This document shows positions 1 through 7,969 of a stretch of DNA of 64,000 bases, in pieces. The translations under genes were made by a program, and so were the position numbers. This DNA is from an uncultured Lachnospiraceae bacterium (GTDB lineage: Bacteria > Bacillota > Clostridia > Lachnospirales > Lachnospiraceae), in contig CADBPC010000120.1 of the NCBI GenBank assembly GCA_902796425.1, positions 24,613-88,612 of the forward strand, read 5' to 3'. The notes beneath the pieces were generated by a model. The model saw only the letters and a list, made by a program, of their open reading frames with translations. It had not been told where the DNA came from and ran no database searches. Every line of letters begins with the position of its first letter. Within the stretch, counting starts at the first letter, position 1.

Positions 1-439
1 TGACGGACAGGTTCTCGGTATCCGCCGGTGTGTCGGTGATTGCGGGGATCATTGACCAGTAAGGAATGTCCATCATGGTATAGGTCATGCCCCAGAGTAT
101 ATAAATAATGGAAAAGAAGGCCATCATTGCCGCGCCTTCTTTATGCGGTGCGTTGAACAGGGCATACAGCACAAACGCGTTGAGCACGGTGCCGGAAATC
201 AGCCAGGGCCTGAACTTTCCCCACTTTGTCTTTGTCTTTGCCACGAGAACGCCCATGAAGGGGTCGTTGACGGCATCAAAGATTCTCGCAATCATCAGGA
301 TCAGTCCGACAAAGGAAGCGGAAAGTCCGATGATGTCCTGGTAGTAGTACATGACATAGGAGGAAGACAATGCATATACCATGTCTTTTCCTACGGCACC
401 GATTCCGAACGCCGCCTCCTGTTTTGCCGACAGTTTCAT
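1..439 (-). CDS. GPH-family sugar:cation symporter (MelB-like), N-terminal part
   Basis: Translated from the ATG at 439, the protein begins MKLSAKQEAAFGIGAVGKDM and continues with an Asp-rich loop (ARIFDAVNDPFMG) and the following KTKTKWGKFRPW segment. These are the cation-site helix and cytoplasmic loop signature of the glycoside-pentoside-hexuronide (GPH/MelB) transporter family. The family imports sugars or glycosides with Na+ or H+ across the cytoplasmic membrane. About 146 codons are present; the remaining two thirds lie beyond the left edge. A G-rich ribosome site (GGGGGG) lies upstream. The gene is separated from comEC by a probable terminator, so it is likely its own unit. Substrate cannot be told. 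Confidence 0.88.
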   Translation of the reverse strand, partial: MKLSAKQEAAFGIGAVGKDMVYALSSSYVMYYYQDIIGLSASFVGLILMIARIFDAVNDPFMGVLVAKTKTKWGKFRPWLISGTVLNAFVLYALFNAPHKEGAAMMAFFSIIYILWGMTYTMMDIPYWSMIPAITDTPADTENLSV

Positions 440-460
440 ATCTAAATTTCCCCCCGTTGC

Positions 461-503
461 ACAAAAATTGCAGCTGCCTGTAATTTGGTTTCTCCCGCAG
501 CTG
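461..503 (-). terminator. Probable terminator after comEC
   Basis: On the minus strand, CAGCTGC and GCAGCTG form a 7-bp stem around a loop of about 19 nt, followed by CAATTTTTG. It lies just past the comEC stop and before the symporter start. The loop is long, so strength is uncertain. Confidence 0.45.
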
Positions 504-508
504 TATTT

Positions 509-2854
509 TTATTTTACCAAATCATATGGCATTTGTGCATAGGTCGATATGCGGATTCTCTCCCCGTCCGTAAGGATCTGTATCTCTCCGCTCCTGTCCG
601 TCCTGTATACCGGAATCTGTCTCCCGGCCAGTCTGTCTGTCAGTTCCCTGTGCGGATGCCCGTAGAGATTGTCCCTCCCGCAGGATATTAAAGCCGCCCG
701 GGGCCGCAGGAGGTCCAGCAGCTCCTCCGGTGTCGATCCCGCGCTCCCGTGGTGGGCAACCTTGAGGACCGGGATGTCTCCGATGCCGGTCTCCTTCAGA
801 TACCGGATCAGTTCCTCCTCCCCTTCTCCCTCCAGGTCTCCTGTCAGCAGCATTTTAAAATCTCCGTACTGCAAAAGGATCGTCAGCGAATACTCATTGG
901 CCGCCTCATAAAAGCCGCCCTTCACGGGATGGAGGCAGGTGAGTGTCAGTTCCTTCCTCCCGCAGACGTACTGCAGAAGGCCTTCCTCCCCGCTGCGGAT
1001 GATATCGCCCCGCGAGAGGTACACGACAGGCACTCCGTTTTCCTCTGCGGTCTCTTCTATTTTCCTGTAATTTGCCCCTCTGCAGTCCGGATCCGTATCC
1101 GGCAGGACAACGCTGCGGACAGTCACGCTCTCACCCTCCAGAAGGGCTAAGAGCCCGTTCATGTGGTCTTCGTCCTCGTGTGTTACGATCGCGGCGTCCA
1201 GTTTCGAGACTCCGTAATATGCCAGAAGAGGACCTATCTGATACCTTCCGACGTCATTTTGGGACGAGCTGCCGCCGTCAATCAGAAAGCCGTGCCCGCC
1301 GCACGTTATCAGGATCCCGTCGCCCTGTCCGACATCGATCATGCGAACGGCCAGTCCCCGGTCTGTCTTCACGATCAGGATGAATACAGCAGCAATCAGG
1401 AGCAGGACCCGCTTCATCTTCGGAATCCTCTCTCCGGCGGCCACAATCACGAACAGCACGAGAAGGTAAATAAAAAGCCCCGCGGCCGATGGGTGCCCCG
1501 GCGTGATCCTGCCAAAGGGCACTTTCGATGACAGCCCGGATATTGCCTTAAAAAACAAAAGGATGCACCGGACGCCTCCTGCCGCAAACCTGCCAAGGGG
1601 AAGGGATATGCATGAGAGTGCCGCTGCCGCTGCCGTCCCGGCAAGGACAAAGCTCGTAAGCGGGAGGACTGCGAGATTCACCAGAATTGAGAGCACGGGG
1701 AAGGCTCCCTCCGAGCACAGATACACCGGAAGGACCGCGGCCGGTACCGCCGCCTTTCCTGCCTTTCCGGGCATCAGCGGGAGGAGGAGTCCTATGGAAA
1801 ACACGGCAGCAAAGGAGAACTGGAAGCCGCTGTACAGGATGTAAAACGGGTTTTCCAGCAGTAAAAGGATGCAGCAGAGCCCTGCCGCGGACGGAAGGTC
1901 GTAGGTCCTCTGCAAGAGGAATGATGTGATATGCAGAAGGAACATAAGGATCGCTCTTACAGCCGACGGACCGGCGTCCGTCATGATGCCGTAGGCGATA
2001 ATCACTGCACCGCTGATCAGTGCGGGAACGAGGTTCATCAAAAGGACGGACGCCCTCCTGTCCGTGATCCTGATATACAGGAGAAGGAGCCGGTACATGC
2101 CCTTTCTGAGAATCCGGAACAGCCCCATGCCGATAAAGGAAATATGGAGCCCGGAGATCGCAAGGATGTGGACGATGCCGCTCATGCGGTACAGGTCCTT
2201 AAGTTCTTCCGGAAGGAATCCCCTCTCCCCGAGGAGCATCGCCTTCATAACGCCGGCACTTTCCGCATCAAACAGTTCATCAAGGCGCGCAGAAATCTGC
2301 CTTCGGACAGCATAAAGCCGCCTCCTCGCCATAAAGCGCCAGGATGTACGAACGCCGTAATACTCTGTGACCCTCGCCCGGGTAAGCCTGAAATCGCAGT
2401 TCAGTACCCTGCGGTAATAAAAGCTGCTGTCAAATTCGCCGTGATTTGTCGCATGTGCAAAGGTGCGGATGGTTCCGCGAAGTGAAATCACTGATCCCGG
2501 CAGGATATCTTCTGAAAAGGCGCCTTTGGAAAGTGTTCCCCCGGAAAAAGTGCCTTCAGAAAGGCCGCCTTCCTCATATTCATCCAGGGTGCAGATCACT
2601 CTTCCCCGGACCGGAGGGAGGTTCTCTTCAGCCCCCGAAGGAATCTGCAGGGCTGCCTTTTCCATATATAAGATACGGGAAATAGTGCCGTCCCCGGACA
2701 TTCTCTGCTCGGCGGACAGCACTGTGCCTGTCAGGACTGCTTCCTGACGGTTATAAGATTCGAAGGGATCTTTTTGATCACGGCCTGTGATCAGAAGTGT
2801 CACATAGATGACTGCAGCAAACACCAGTGCCAGAAGGCACATCGGTCTGCGCAA
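509..2854 (-). CDS. comEC: ComEC/Rec2 competence DNA-translocation channel
   Basis: The 781-residue length is normal for full ComEC, the inner-membrane channel that passes single-stranded DNA into the cytoplasm during transformation. Domains in order: N-terminal membrane anchor (1-24), OB-like extracellular domain (about 40-170), multi-helix competence core with the ILAISGLHISFIGMG signature near 230-245, and a C-terminal metallo-beta-lactamase domain from about 500. The latter carries THEDEDH (558-564), LTGD (670-673) and HHGS (701-704), so metal ligands look intact. The start is TTG, 7 nt after GAGGTG; the next ATG (2842) lacks a site. Residues about 97-116 contain a short GTFS/GTLS/GAFS repeat. 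ComEA is encoded 12 kb away on the same strand. Confidence 0.93.
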   Translation of the reverse strand: MRRPMCLLALVFAAVIYVTLLITGRDQKDPFESYNRQEAVLTGTVLSAEQRMSGDGTISRILYMEKAALQIPSGAEENLPPVRGRVICTLDEYEEGGLSEGTFSGGTLSKGAFSEDILPGSVISLRGTIRTFAHATNHGEFDSSFYYRRVLNCDFRLTRARVTEYYGVRTSWRFMARRRLYAVRRQISARLDELFDAESAGVMKAMLLGERGFLPEELKDLYRMSGIVHILAISGLHISFIGMGLFRILRKGMYRLLLLYIRITDRRASVLLMNLVPALISGAVIIAYGIMTDAGPSAVRAILMFLLHITSFLLQRTYDLPSAAGLCCILLLLENPFYILYSGFQFSFAAVFSIGLLLPLMPGKAGKAAVPAAVLPVYLCSEGAFPVLSILVNLAVLPLTSFVLAGTAAAAALSCISLPLGRFAAGGVRCILLFFKAISGLSSKVPFGRITPGHPSAAGLFIYLLVLFVIVAAGERIPKMKRVLLLIAAVFILIVKTDRGLAVRMIDVGQGDGILITCGGHGFLIDGGSSSQNDVGRYQIGPLLAYYGVSKLDAAIVTHEDEDHMNGLLALLEGESVTVRSVVLPDTDPDCRGANYRKIEETAEENGVPVVYLSRGDIIRSGEEGLLQYVCGRKELTLTCLHPVKGGFYEAANEYSLTILLQYGDFKMLLTGDLEGEGEEELIRYLKETGIGDIPVLKVAHHGSAGSTPEELLDLLRPRAALISCGRDNLYGHPHRELTDRLAGRQIPVYRTDRSGEIQILTDGERIRISTYAQMPYDLVK

Positions 2855-2933
2855 ACATATTCACCTCAATTCGTTCATGCAGCGGGACTGATCCGGACGG
2901 GCCTGCTGCCCATCCTGCGCGGTGCCGGTCTCG

Positions 2934-3962
2934 TTACTGGCCGCCGGCATCGCCCTGCTCCGCCGCAGCCTGTGCGGCTGCTGCGGCTGCCGCAGCAGCC
3001 TCTGCCTCTGCCTGGGCTGCAGCTTCCTCAGCTGCGCGCTGGGCCTGCCATGCCGCGATTGCGGCTGCCTCCTCAGCTTCCTTCTGGGCCTGCTCTGCGA
3101 GCTGCTGCTGTTTCCATGCCTGTGCGGAGGCTGCCTTTGCCTCCTCGGCCTTCCTGCGCTCCTCTGCCTCAGCTGCCTGCTGCTGCTTTGCAAGAGCCGC
3201 AGCCGCCTCAGCTGCTGCTGCGTCCGCCGCCTGCTGCTGGGCGCGCTCCGTGAGATACTGCTCGTATCTCATCTGCTGGTCGATTTCCATGGCCTTCCTG
3301 GCTTCCGGCGTAGCACGGTTCTCAAGATCGCTCTGCACCTGGGCCATCGCCTGCTCCGGCGTCATGCCTGCAGCCACATACTGGTCGCTCATCTGCTTGA
3401 CCAGCGCGGAGATTTCCATATTGACACTGTTCGCAGCGCTTGTCTGCGCATTGCTGAGAATCTGCTCCTGTGTGAGCTGCGGAGTCTGTGCGGCCTGTGT
3501 CTGCTGGGGCGTCGCCGCAGTATTCCCGGAATTTGACGCAGCGCGGTTATTATTCGCTGTCCTTGCAGGCTGAGTCTGTGTCTTTGCCGGCTGGGCGGGT
3601 GCTGCCTGCTGTGCGGGAGCACTCTGCTGAGTCTCCGGTGCCTTTTCGGGTTCTTCCGGCTTGTCTTCTTCCGGAGCCGGAGCCTCCTGTTCGGGAGCGG
3701 GCTCTTCCTGCTCTGCGGGAGGTGTTATCTCCTCCGGGGCAGGTTCAACGGCCTGTTCTTCTTCCGGAGCGACAGCCTCTTCTTCCCGCTCATCGCCCTT
3801 GTCGGAATAAAGCCTTTCTCTTGCTTCGTCCGAAAGGATAATCTCTTTTCCTCTGTCAGAGCCTCCGATCGAAAGACCGCCGGCACCTCTTGAAAACAGG
3901 AAAACCGCGGCCCCGACGGCCAGTACTGCCAAATATAGAATAATAATTGTGCTCCGTTTCAT
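2934..3962 (-). CDS. Membrane-anchored Ala/Glu/Gln-rich low-complexity protein, unknown function
   Basis: I do not recognise this 342-residue protein. One N-terminal membrane helix (about residues 5-24) precedes a short region with SDEARERLYSD. An acidic Pro/Glu stretch follows (about 60-115), then a Gln/Thr/Asn/Ala-rich linker. The C-terminal half is extremely rich in Ala, Glu, Gln, Arg and Lys, with long helical AAAEA-type runs predicted as coiled coil. A more conserved patch (LTQEQILSNAQTSAANSV to about ATPEARKAMEID) sits in the middle. It resembles a TolA/TonB-type spacer architecture only in composition. It lies between the LCP protein (49-nt gap) and comEC (79-nt gap), so an envelope-spanning role is inferred, not shown. 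Confidence 0.75.
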   Translation of the reverse strand: MKRSTIIILYLAVLAVGAAVFLFSRGAGGLSIGGSDRGKEIILSDEARERLYSDKGDEREEEAVAPEEEQAVEPAPEEITPPAEQEEPAPEQEAPAPEEDKPEEPEKAPETQQSAPAQQAAPAQPAKTQTQPARTANNNRAASNSGNTAATPQQTQAAQTPQLTQEQILSNAQTSAANSVNMEISALVKQMSDQYVAAGMTPEQAMAQVQSDLENRATPEARKAMEIDQQMRYEQYLTERAQQQAADAAAAEAAAALAKQQQAAEAEERRKAEEAKAASAQAWKQQQLAEQAQKEAEEAAAIAAWQAQRAAEEAAAQAEAEAAAAAAAAAQAAAEQGDAGGQ

Positions 3963-4011
3963 TTACGAAACCTCACTTGTGCGATTATTATTGCTCCGGG
4001 AAATCCTCCGG

Positions 4012-5172
4012 TTACTGCTTTACCTCTTTGTAGAAGGCTTCCACCATCAGCGCATAGAGCTGTTCGGTGTCGGGATAAAACTCCTCAAACCCGGTTTCAG
4101 CCAGGATCGTTTCGCCCTCCATGGACAGAATGCCGTCCGTGTCGAACGAATAGCCGGCTGCCTGGCCTGCCAGATAGGTGGCTTCCGACAGGTCGATGCT
4201 CGTCACCATGTACGGCGTCATTTTCTGATACAGCCTGATAATAACGGATGGATCATCCTTTACCGCCGACTTGACCTTGTCAATGGCAGCGCTGAGATAC
4301 TGTTTTTCCCTCATCAGACGGTCAGAAGCGCTGTCAAATTCATTCATGTCGCGGTACCAGATATACCTGAGCGCCTCCGGCCCGGTAAGCGTCTTTGTTA
4401 CGCCCTTTGTAAGTCCGGGGTATTTGCCTCTCTGGGGGATATCCGTCAGCACCTCCAGGGTAACGCCGCCGATCGCGTCGTTGAGCTCTGCAATTGCGTT
4501 GCGGTTCAGTGACACATAGCCGTGGAGCGGCAGGTTATAGAACAGCTTTGAGACCGTGCTCATCTGTCTCTCACAGCTCAGCTGCATACCGTCGCCGTAG
4601 CCGTGCTGGAGGCACAGCTGCAGGGGCTGGCTGCCCACATACTCTCCCGCTTTGTCATAAACATCGACATCTGTCACTGTATTGCGGTTGACGGCAATGA
4701 TGTTAATCTCTCTGCTGTCCGGGTCCAGCGACAGGATAAAGAGCGCATCCGCCTGTCCGCCGCTGATTCCGTCGGCTGCGGGCGTCACGGGACCGTCCTT
4801 GTCGATTCCCATGATAAGGAAGTTGAGAGCATTCCCGTTGTACTCATAGATGCTCCCGTTATAACGGATCCAGCCCTGTTTCCACTCGCGGACCGTGGTC
4901 TCCTGTACCTCTTCCTCCGGGATCTCCTCCTGCGGCAGCTCCGGGATGACTGTCGCGGAAGCTGCATAGAGTCTCTTCTTGCCAAGCGCATCCAGAACAC
5001 GCCATGACGCCACAAGCGCGACAACAAGTACAAGAAGGACAACGCCGATCGTTATCAGTATCTTTCTTGTGCTGCGCCTTCTGTGGTGATGGTGTCTGTA
5101 TTCGGAAATCACACGGCTTTTTTTGTGCGGGTTTCCGTGCCTGTCATAATAAGTATAGTCCTGCTTTTTCAT
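4012..5172 (-). CDS. LytR-CpsA-Psr (LCP) family protein, divergent active site
   Basis: LCP enzymes transfer lipid-linked glycopolymers (capsule, teichoic acid) to peptidoglycan outside the membrane. The 386-residue protein has a basic/His-rich cytoplasmic tail, a membrane helix at about 38-60, then the LCP fold: GGQADALFILSLDP, INIIAVNRNTVTDVDVYD, LNDAIGGVTLEV, and SASDRLMREKQ. The usual catalytic IPRDT motif is replaced by VNRNT (Pro and Asp lost), so phosphotransferase activity is open to question. It sits downstream of cpsD, matching a role in polysaccharide attachment. The ATG follows an AT-rich leader without a clear Shine-Dalgarno sequence. Confidence 0.85.
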   Translation of the reverse strand: MKKQDYTYYDRHGNPHKKSRVISEYRHHHHRRRSTRKILITIGVVLLVLVVALVASWRVLDALGKKRLYAASATVIPELPQEEIPEEEVQETTVREWKQGWIRYNGSIYEYNGNALNFLIMGIDKDGPVTPAADGISGGQADALFILSLDPDSREINIIAVNRNTVTDVDVYDKAGEYVGSQPLQLCLQHGYGDGMQLSCERQMSTVSKLFYNLPLHGYVSLNRNAIAELNDAIGGVTLEVLTDIPQRGKYPGLTKGVTKTLTGPEALRYIWYRDMNEFDSASDRLMREKQYLSAAIDKVKSAVKDDPSVIIRLYQKMTPYMVTSIDLSEATYLAGQAAGYSFDTDGILSMEGETILAETGFEEFYPDTEQLYALMVEAFYKEVKQ

Positions 5173-5208
5173 TTAATAAATAAGTAATTTATTTCCAAAA
5201 GTCAATGA

Positions 5209-5232
5209 AGCCGGGCACTTGCGTGTCCGGCT
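5209..5232 (-). terminator. Hairpin between cpsD and the LCP gene
   Basis: A 10-bp stem (AGCCGG.CAC with GTG.CCGGCT, one G-T wobble) and a 4-nt loop lie upstream of the LCP start. There is no strong U run, so it may be a partial terminator or mRNA processing/stability element. Confidence 0.35.
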
Positions 5233-5268
5233 GTTGTTCGCATTCTGGAGCCTGCGGCAGACCCGGAA

Positions 5269-5985
5269 TTACTTGCTCTCTTCCCCGTAGCCGTAATAAT
5301 TACCGTAGTATTTCCCGTAGTACTTACCGTAGTATTTGCCGTAATATCCCTTGCCGCTGTTCATCTGTACCTTATTGAGAACGCAGCCGAGGATCTTGCA
5401 GTCCGCCTTGTTGAGCTGAGTCACAACGCTCTGTGCGAAGCGGTAGCTGATGGATCCGCTCGAGATAACAAGGACGCACCCGTCGCATTTGCGGCCGATA
5501 ATCGCGGAATCGACGACGCTTCCCAGAGGAGGCGTATCAATGATGATGTAGTCGTAATCCATTCTCGCGTCCTCTAAAAGCTTGTCGAACTGGACACTGT
5601 TTAAAAGCTCCGAGGGAGTCGGCGTCGTGGGCCCGGAGAAGATAAGATCGAATCCCTCCTGGTCCGTCCTGCAGATGCACTCATCGATGGTGCAGCGCCC
5701 GACCAGATAATTGGAAAGGCCGTATCTGACTCTTCCGCTCTTGAAATGCTCGCGCATTACAGACTTTCTGAGATCCGCGTCCACGAGGAGTACACGGTTG
5801 TTGTTCTCCGCGATGGACATGGCCAGTTCGAAGGAAACCTCCGATTTACCCTCATTCGGGGTGCAGCTGGTCACCGCAATGATTCTGATATTATTGCCGC
5901 TGAACTCAATATTGCTTCGTAAGGTTTTATAGGCTTCTCTTGTGCGGAACGCCATGTCCGCTCTTGCGATTTCTATTTCCTGCAT
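5269..5985 (-). CDS. cpsD: CpsD/CapB-family tyrosine autokinase
   Basis: This BY-kinase phosphorylates its own C-terminal tyrosines using ATP and, with a Wzz-type membrane partner, controls polysaccharide chain length and export. Seen in the 238 residues: Walker A PNEGKS (Lys47), Walker A' LLVDADLRK (about 66-74), Walker B IIIDTPP (147-153), and a C-terminal cluster of eleven tyrosines in repeated KYYG units (214-233). The partner Wzz is encoded immediately upstream (6039-7112) and the matching PHP phosphatase at 7212-7961. The start follows GGAGA. Length is typical of the cytoplasmic half of the split kinase. Confidence 0.95.
   Translation of the reverse strand: MQEIEIARADMAFRTREAYKTLRSNIEFSGNNIRIIAVTSCTPNEGKSEVSFELAMSIAENNNRVLLVDADLRKSVMREHFKSGRVRYGLSNYLVGRCTIDECICRTDQEGFDLIFSGPTTPTPSELLNSVQFDKLLEDARMDYDYIIIDTPPLGSVVDSAIIGRKCDGCVLVISSGSISYRFAQSVVTQLNKADCKILGCVLNKVQMNSGKGYYGKYYGKYYGKYYGNYYGYGEESK
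5289..5350 (-). repeat. 12-bp tandem repeat encoding the CpsD tyrosine cluster
   Basis: Several near-identical 12-bp units (CCGTAGTA followed by TTTC, CTTA or TTTG on the plus strand) encode successive KYYG tetrapeptides. Slippage here would change the number of phosphorylatable tyrosines in frame. Confidence 0.75.
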
Positions 5986-6038
5986 CGTGCCTGTCTCCGA
6001 TCATTCTCCGGTCTTTTAAAGTGCTGCCCGGTTATATG

Positions 6039-7112
6039 TTAAATGAACTCGATATCGTCGTCGCCCGCGGAAGGTGCCTGTGCGCCGGCATTCCTCTTTG
6101 CTGCCGGTGCGGCATTATCCGTCCTGCTGGCTTCGCGCTGCTTGTCAAGCTCCGCCGCCACTTCTTTCCTGGTGGGAAGGACTCCCGTCGAACGATATCT
6201 CAGGTCAAGATCATCATCCTGGTGCTGCTCAGCCTTGCTTCTGCCCCTCTGCTCTTCTGCTGCCTGTGCGGAATCTCCTCTGCGCACACGCGGGCTGTTC
6301 CCGGTATCATAGGACGCCGTCCTTGACTGGGACGCAGCGTCGGATCCGGAATCGCTCTTTCTTCTTTTCTTTGCCCTGCTCTGTGCCTTCTCGGAAACCT
6401 GCGTGACACCTTCGTCAAGCGGGATCAGGGCGAGCGTCGAAAGTCCGAGGTACCGGTCCACGTCCTCGCTGGTCTTGATTGTGTCATCCAGGATATAGCG
6501 GAGAATTACGACCGCCGCTACGGCAACGGCTCCGGCAAGCGCCGCGAGCAGCGCCCATCTGGAATTGCTGGGCGCCGATTTCCTGTCGGGGAGATTGGCC
6601 GGCTCAACCACATTGACGGCGTCGATATCCATTACGTTCTTGATGTGCTCGGAAGCATGCTCACGGATGCTGTCCGCAAGGATCTGCGCGTTGCGCGGCA
6701 CATAATCGGTGACCGTAATCGACATCACTCGGCTGTCGGTGGGCGTTGTAACCGCCACCTTGTTCTTTAATGTGCTGTATCCGTAATCCAGCTGAAGATC
6801 GGCTATGACCTCCTCCAGCACGTATCTGCTGGTGATCATCTCACGATAGTCCTTTGTCAGCTGGGTACCTACCTGCATATCCTGGTAGCTGACCTGCGAG
6901 CCCTTGTCGTCATTCTTGTCAAGGACGTAGATCTTTGTGGTGGATTCAAATTCCTCGGGGAGGACAAAACGGCTGAAGCTGTAGCCCGCAATGCCGAAGG
7001 CAAGCGCAACCAGGACAATCAGCCACATCCAGTGCCAGACAACACCGAATATTTCGGCAAGATCAATTTCAATCTCGTCATTGTCAGGCACAAATTTCTG
7101 ATTCTCATTCAT
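6039..7112 (-). CDS. Wzz/CapA-type chain-length determinant, CpsD activator
   Basis: A polysaccharide co-polymerase that sets glycan length and activates the CpsD kinase. The N-terminus carries a short acidic segment (EIEIDLAEIFGVVWHW) and a first membrane helix at about 30-52. An extracellular Wzz domain follows, then a second helix near 188-208. The family's cytoplasmic tail is unusually long (about 140 residues), polar and rich in Arg, Ser, Asp and Gln, ending DDDIEFI. The extra tail may be a docking region for CpsD; that is inference. The gene follows its own promoter (7177-7205) and is 53 nt ahead of cpsD. Confidence 0.88.
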   Translation of the reverse strand: MNENQKFVPDNDEIEIDLAEIFGVVWHWMWLIVLVALAFGIAGYSFSRFVLPEEFESTTKIYVLDKNDDKGSQVSYQDMQVGTQLTKDYREMITSRYVLEEVIADLQLDYGYSTLKNKVAVTTPTDSRVMSITVTDYVPRNAQILADSIREHASEHIKNVMDIDAVNVVEPANLPDRKSAPSNSRWALLAALAGAVAVAAVVILRYILDDTIKTSEDVDRYLGLSTLALIPLDEGVTQVSEKAQSRAKKRRKSDSGSDAASQSRTASYDTGNSPRVRRGDSAQAAEEQRGRSKAEQHQDDDLDLRYRSTGVLPTRKEVAAELDKQREASRTDNAAPAAKRNAGAQAPSAGDDDIEFI

Positions 7113-7176
7113 ATCTGGAACAATCTCCTGTCAGCTTTAGGTCTGAAGGCATAAACCGCCTTTTCAACAATATTTG

Positions 7177-7205
7177 ATTATAGCATACCATATTTTAAGT
7201 GGTAA
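7177..7205 (-). promoter_or_regulatory. Sigma-A promoter for wzz-cpsD
   Basis: On the minus strand TTACCA, a 17-bp spacer and an extended -10 (TGCTATAAT) lie directly after the end of cpsB. They give wzz-cpsD-lcp its own start in addition to any read-through. Confidence 0.6.
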
Positions 7206-7211
7206 AGTATC

Positions 7212-7961
7212 TTAAAGCTCCTGTCCGGGCATGAGCATCCGTTCGCCCCGCACGAGGCGCTGCGGATTCTCAAGGGTCAGGAGCCCGGCATAATCAGGAC
7301 CAACTTTCTTTTCAATCCAGCGTACGCACTCCGCCATCATCGGCGCACGGGATCCCTGTGCCCTGTGCGCGTCGGTCCCAAGAAGCGAAATACTCTTCTC
7401 CTTCAGGAGCCTTCTGCACAGTCTTTTGGTATTCCAGCCGTACGCGCCTGTGACTGATCCCGTATTGACCTGGAAAAAGACGCCCATCGAGGTCAGCTCA
7501 TCCAGATGGTCCCTGCTTTCAAACACCGCAGGGAAGCGCTCCAGGTGAGCGAGAATCGGTATCAGCCCGATGCCCAGAAGGCTGTCGAAGGCCTCCCGGA
7601 TATACCGGTATTCCTCGTCCGGATAGAACTCCGTCAGCATATAATCTGTGCCGCACATTGTCAATATATCGCCGGCATCAATCAGCTTTTCCACCTCGCG
7701 CCGGTAGAACAGCTCGCACCCCGGATAAAAGGTGAGCGGAAGGTCATTCTCCTCTGCAAGCTTCTGCATTCTTTCCGTCCGCCGGATCGTCCCCTCCGGA
7801 CTGACGCACCGGATTCCGGGCTTCTGGTGGGGCGTCAGGATAATGTCCGTGATTCCCTCCCTTGCGGCGCACTGCATCATTGCCAGCGAGGTTTCTTCAT
7901 CCGGGGAACCGTCGTCCACCCCCGGCATTATGTGACAATGGATATCATAGCATCTGTTCAT
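7212..7961 (-). CDS. cpsB: CpsB/CapC-family tyrosine-protein phosphatase (PHP fold)
   Basis: A manganese-dependent phosphatase that removes phosphate from CpsD-type kinases. The N-terminal metal motif YDIHCHIMPGVDDGS, ILTPHQ, LAHLERF and the C-terminal GTDAHR are PHP-domain ligands in the expected order. I chose the ATG at 7961 (249 residues) because GGAAGGTG lies 9 nt upstream. The GTG at 7973 would overlap the gerM stop but has no well-spaced ribosome site. The gene follows gerM by 8 nt and precedes wzz, forming the usual phosphatase-copolymerase-kinase trio. Confidence 0.92.
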   Translation of the reverse strand: MNRCYDIHCHIMPGVDDGSPDEETSLAMMQCAAREGITDIILTPHQKPGIRCVSPEGTIRRTERMQKLAEENDLPLTFYPGCELFYRREVEKLIDAGDILTMCGTDYMLTEFYPDEEYRYIREAFDSLLGIGLIPILAHLERFPAVFESRDHLDELTSMGVFFQVNTGSVTGAYGWNTKRLCRRLLKEKSISLLGTDAHRAQGSRAPMMAECVRWIEKKVGPDYAGLLTLENPQRLVRGERMLMPGQEL

Positions 7962-7969
7962 AGTGTCGT

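Noticed and set aside
2827-3573. Long Cys/Ala-rich plus-strand ORFs opposite the low-complexity gene
   Set aside because: They are antisense shadows of the Ala/Gln/Glu codons of the minus-strand gene and have no ribosome sites.
5293-5346. 12-bp direct repeats as a CRISPR-like array
   Set aside because: No spacers; the units are in frame and encode the CpsD tyrosine tail.
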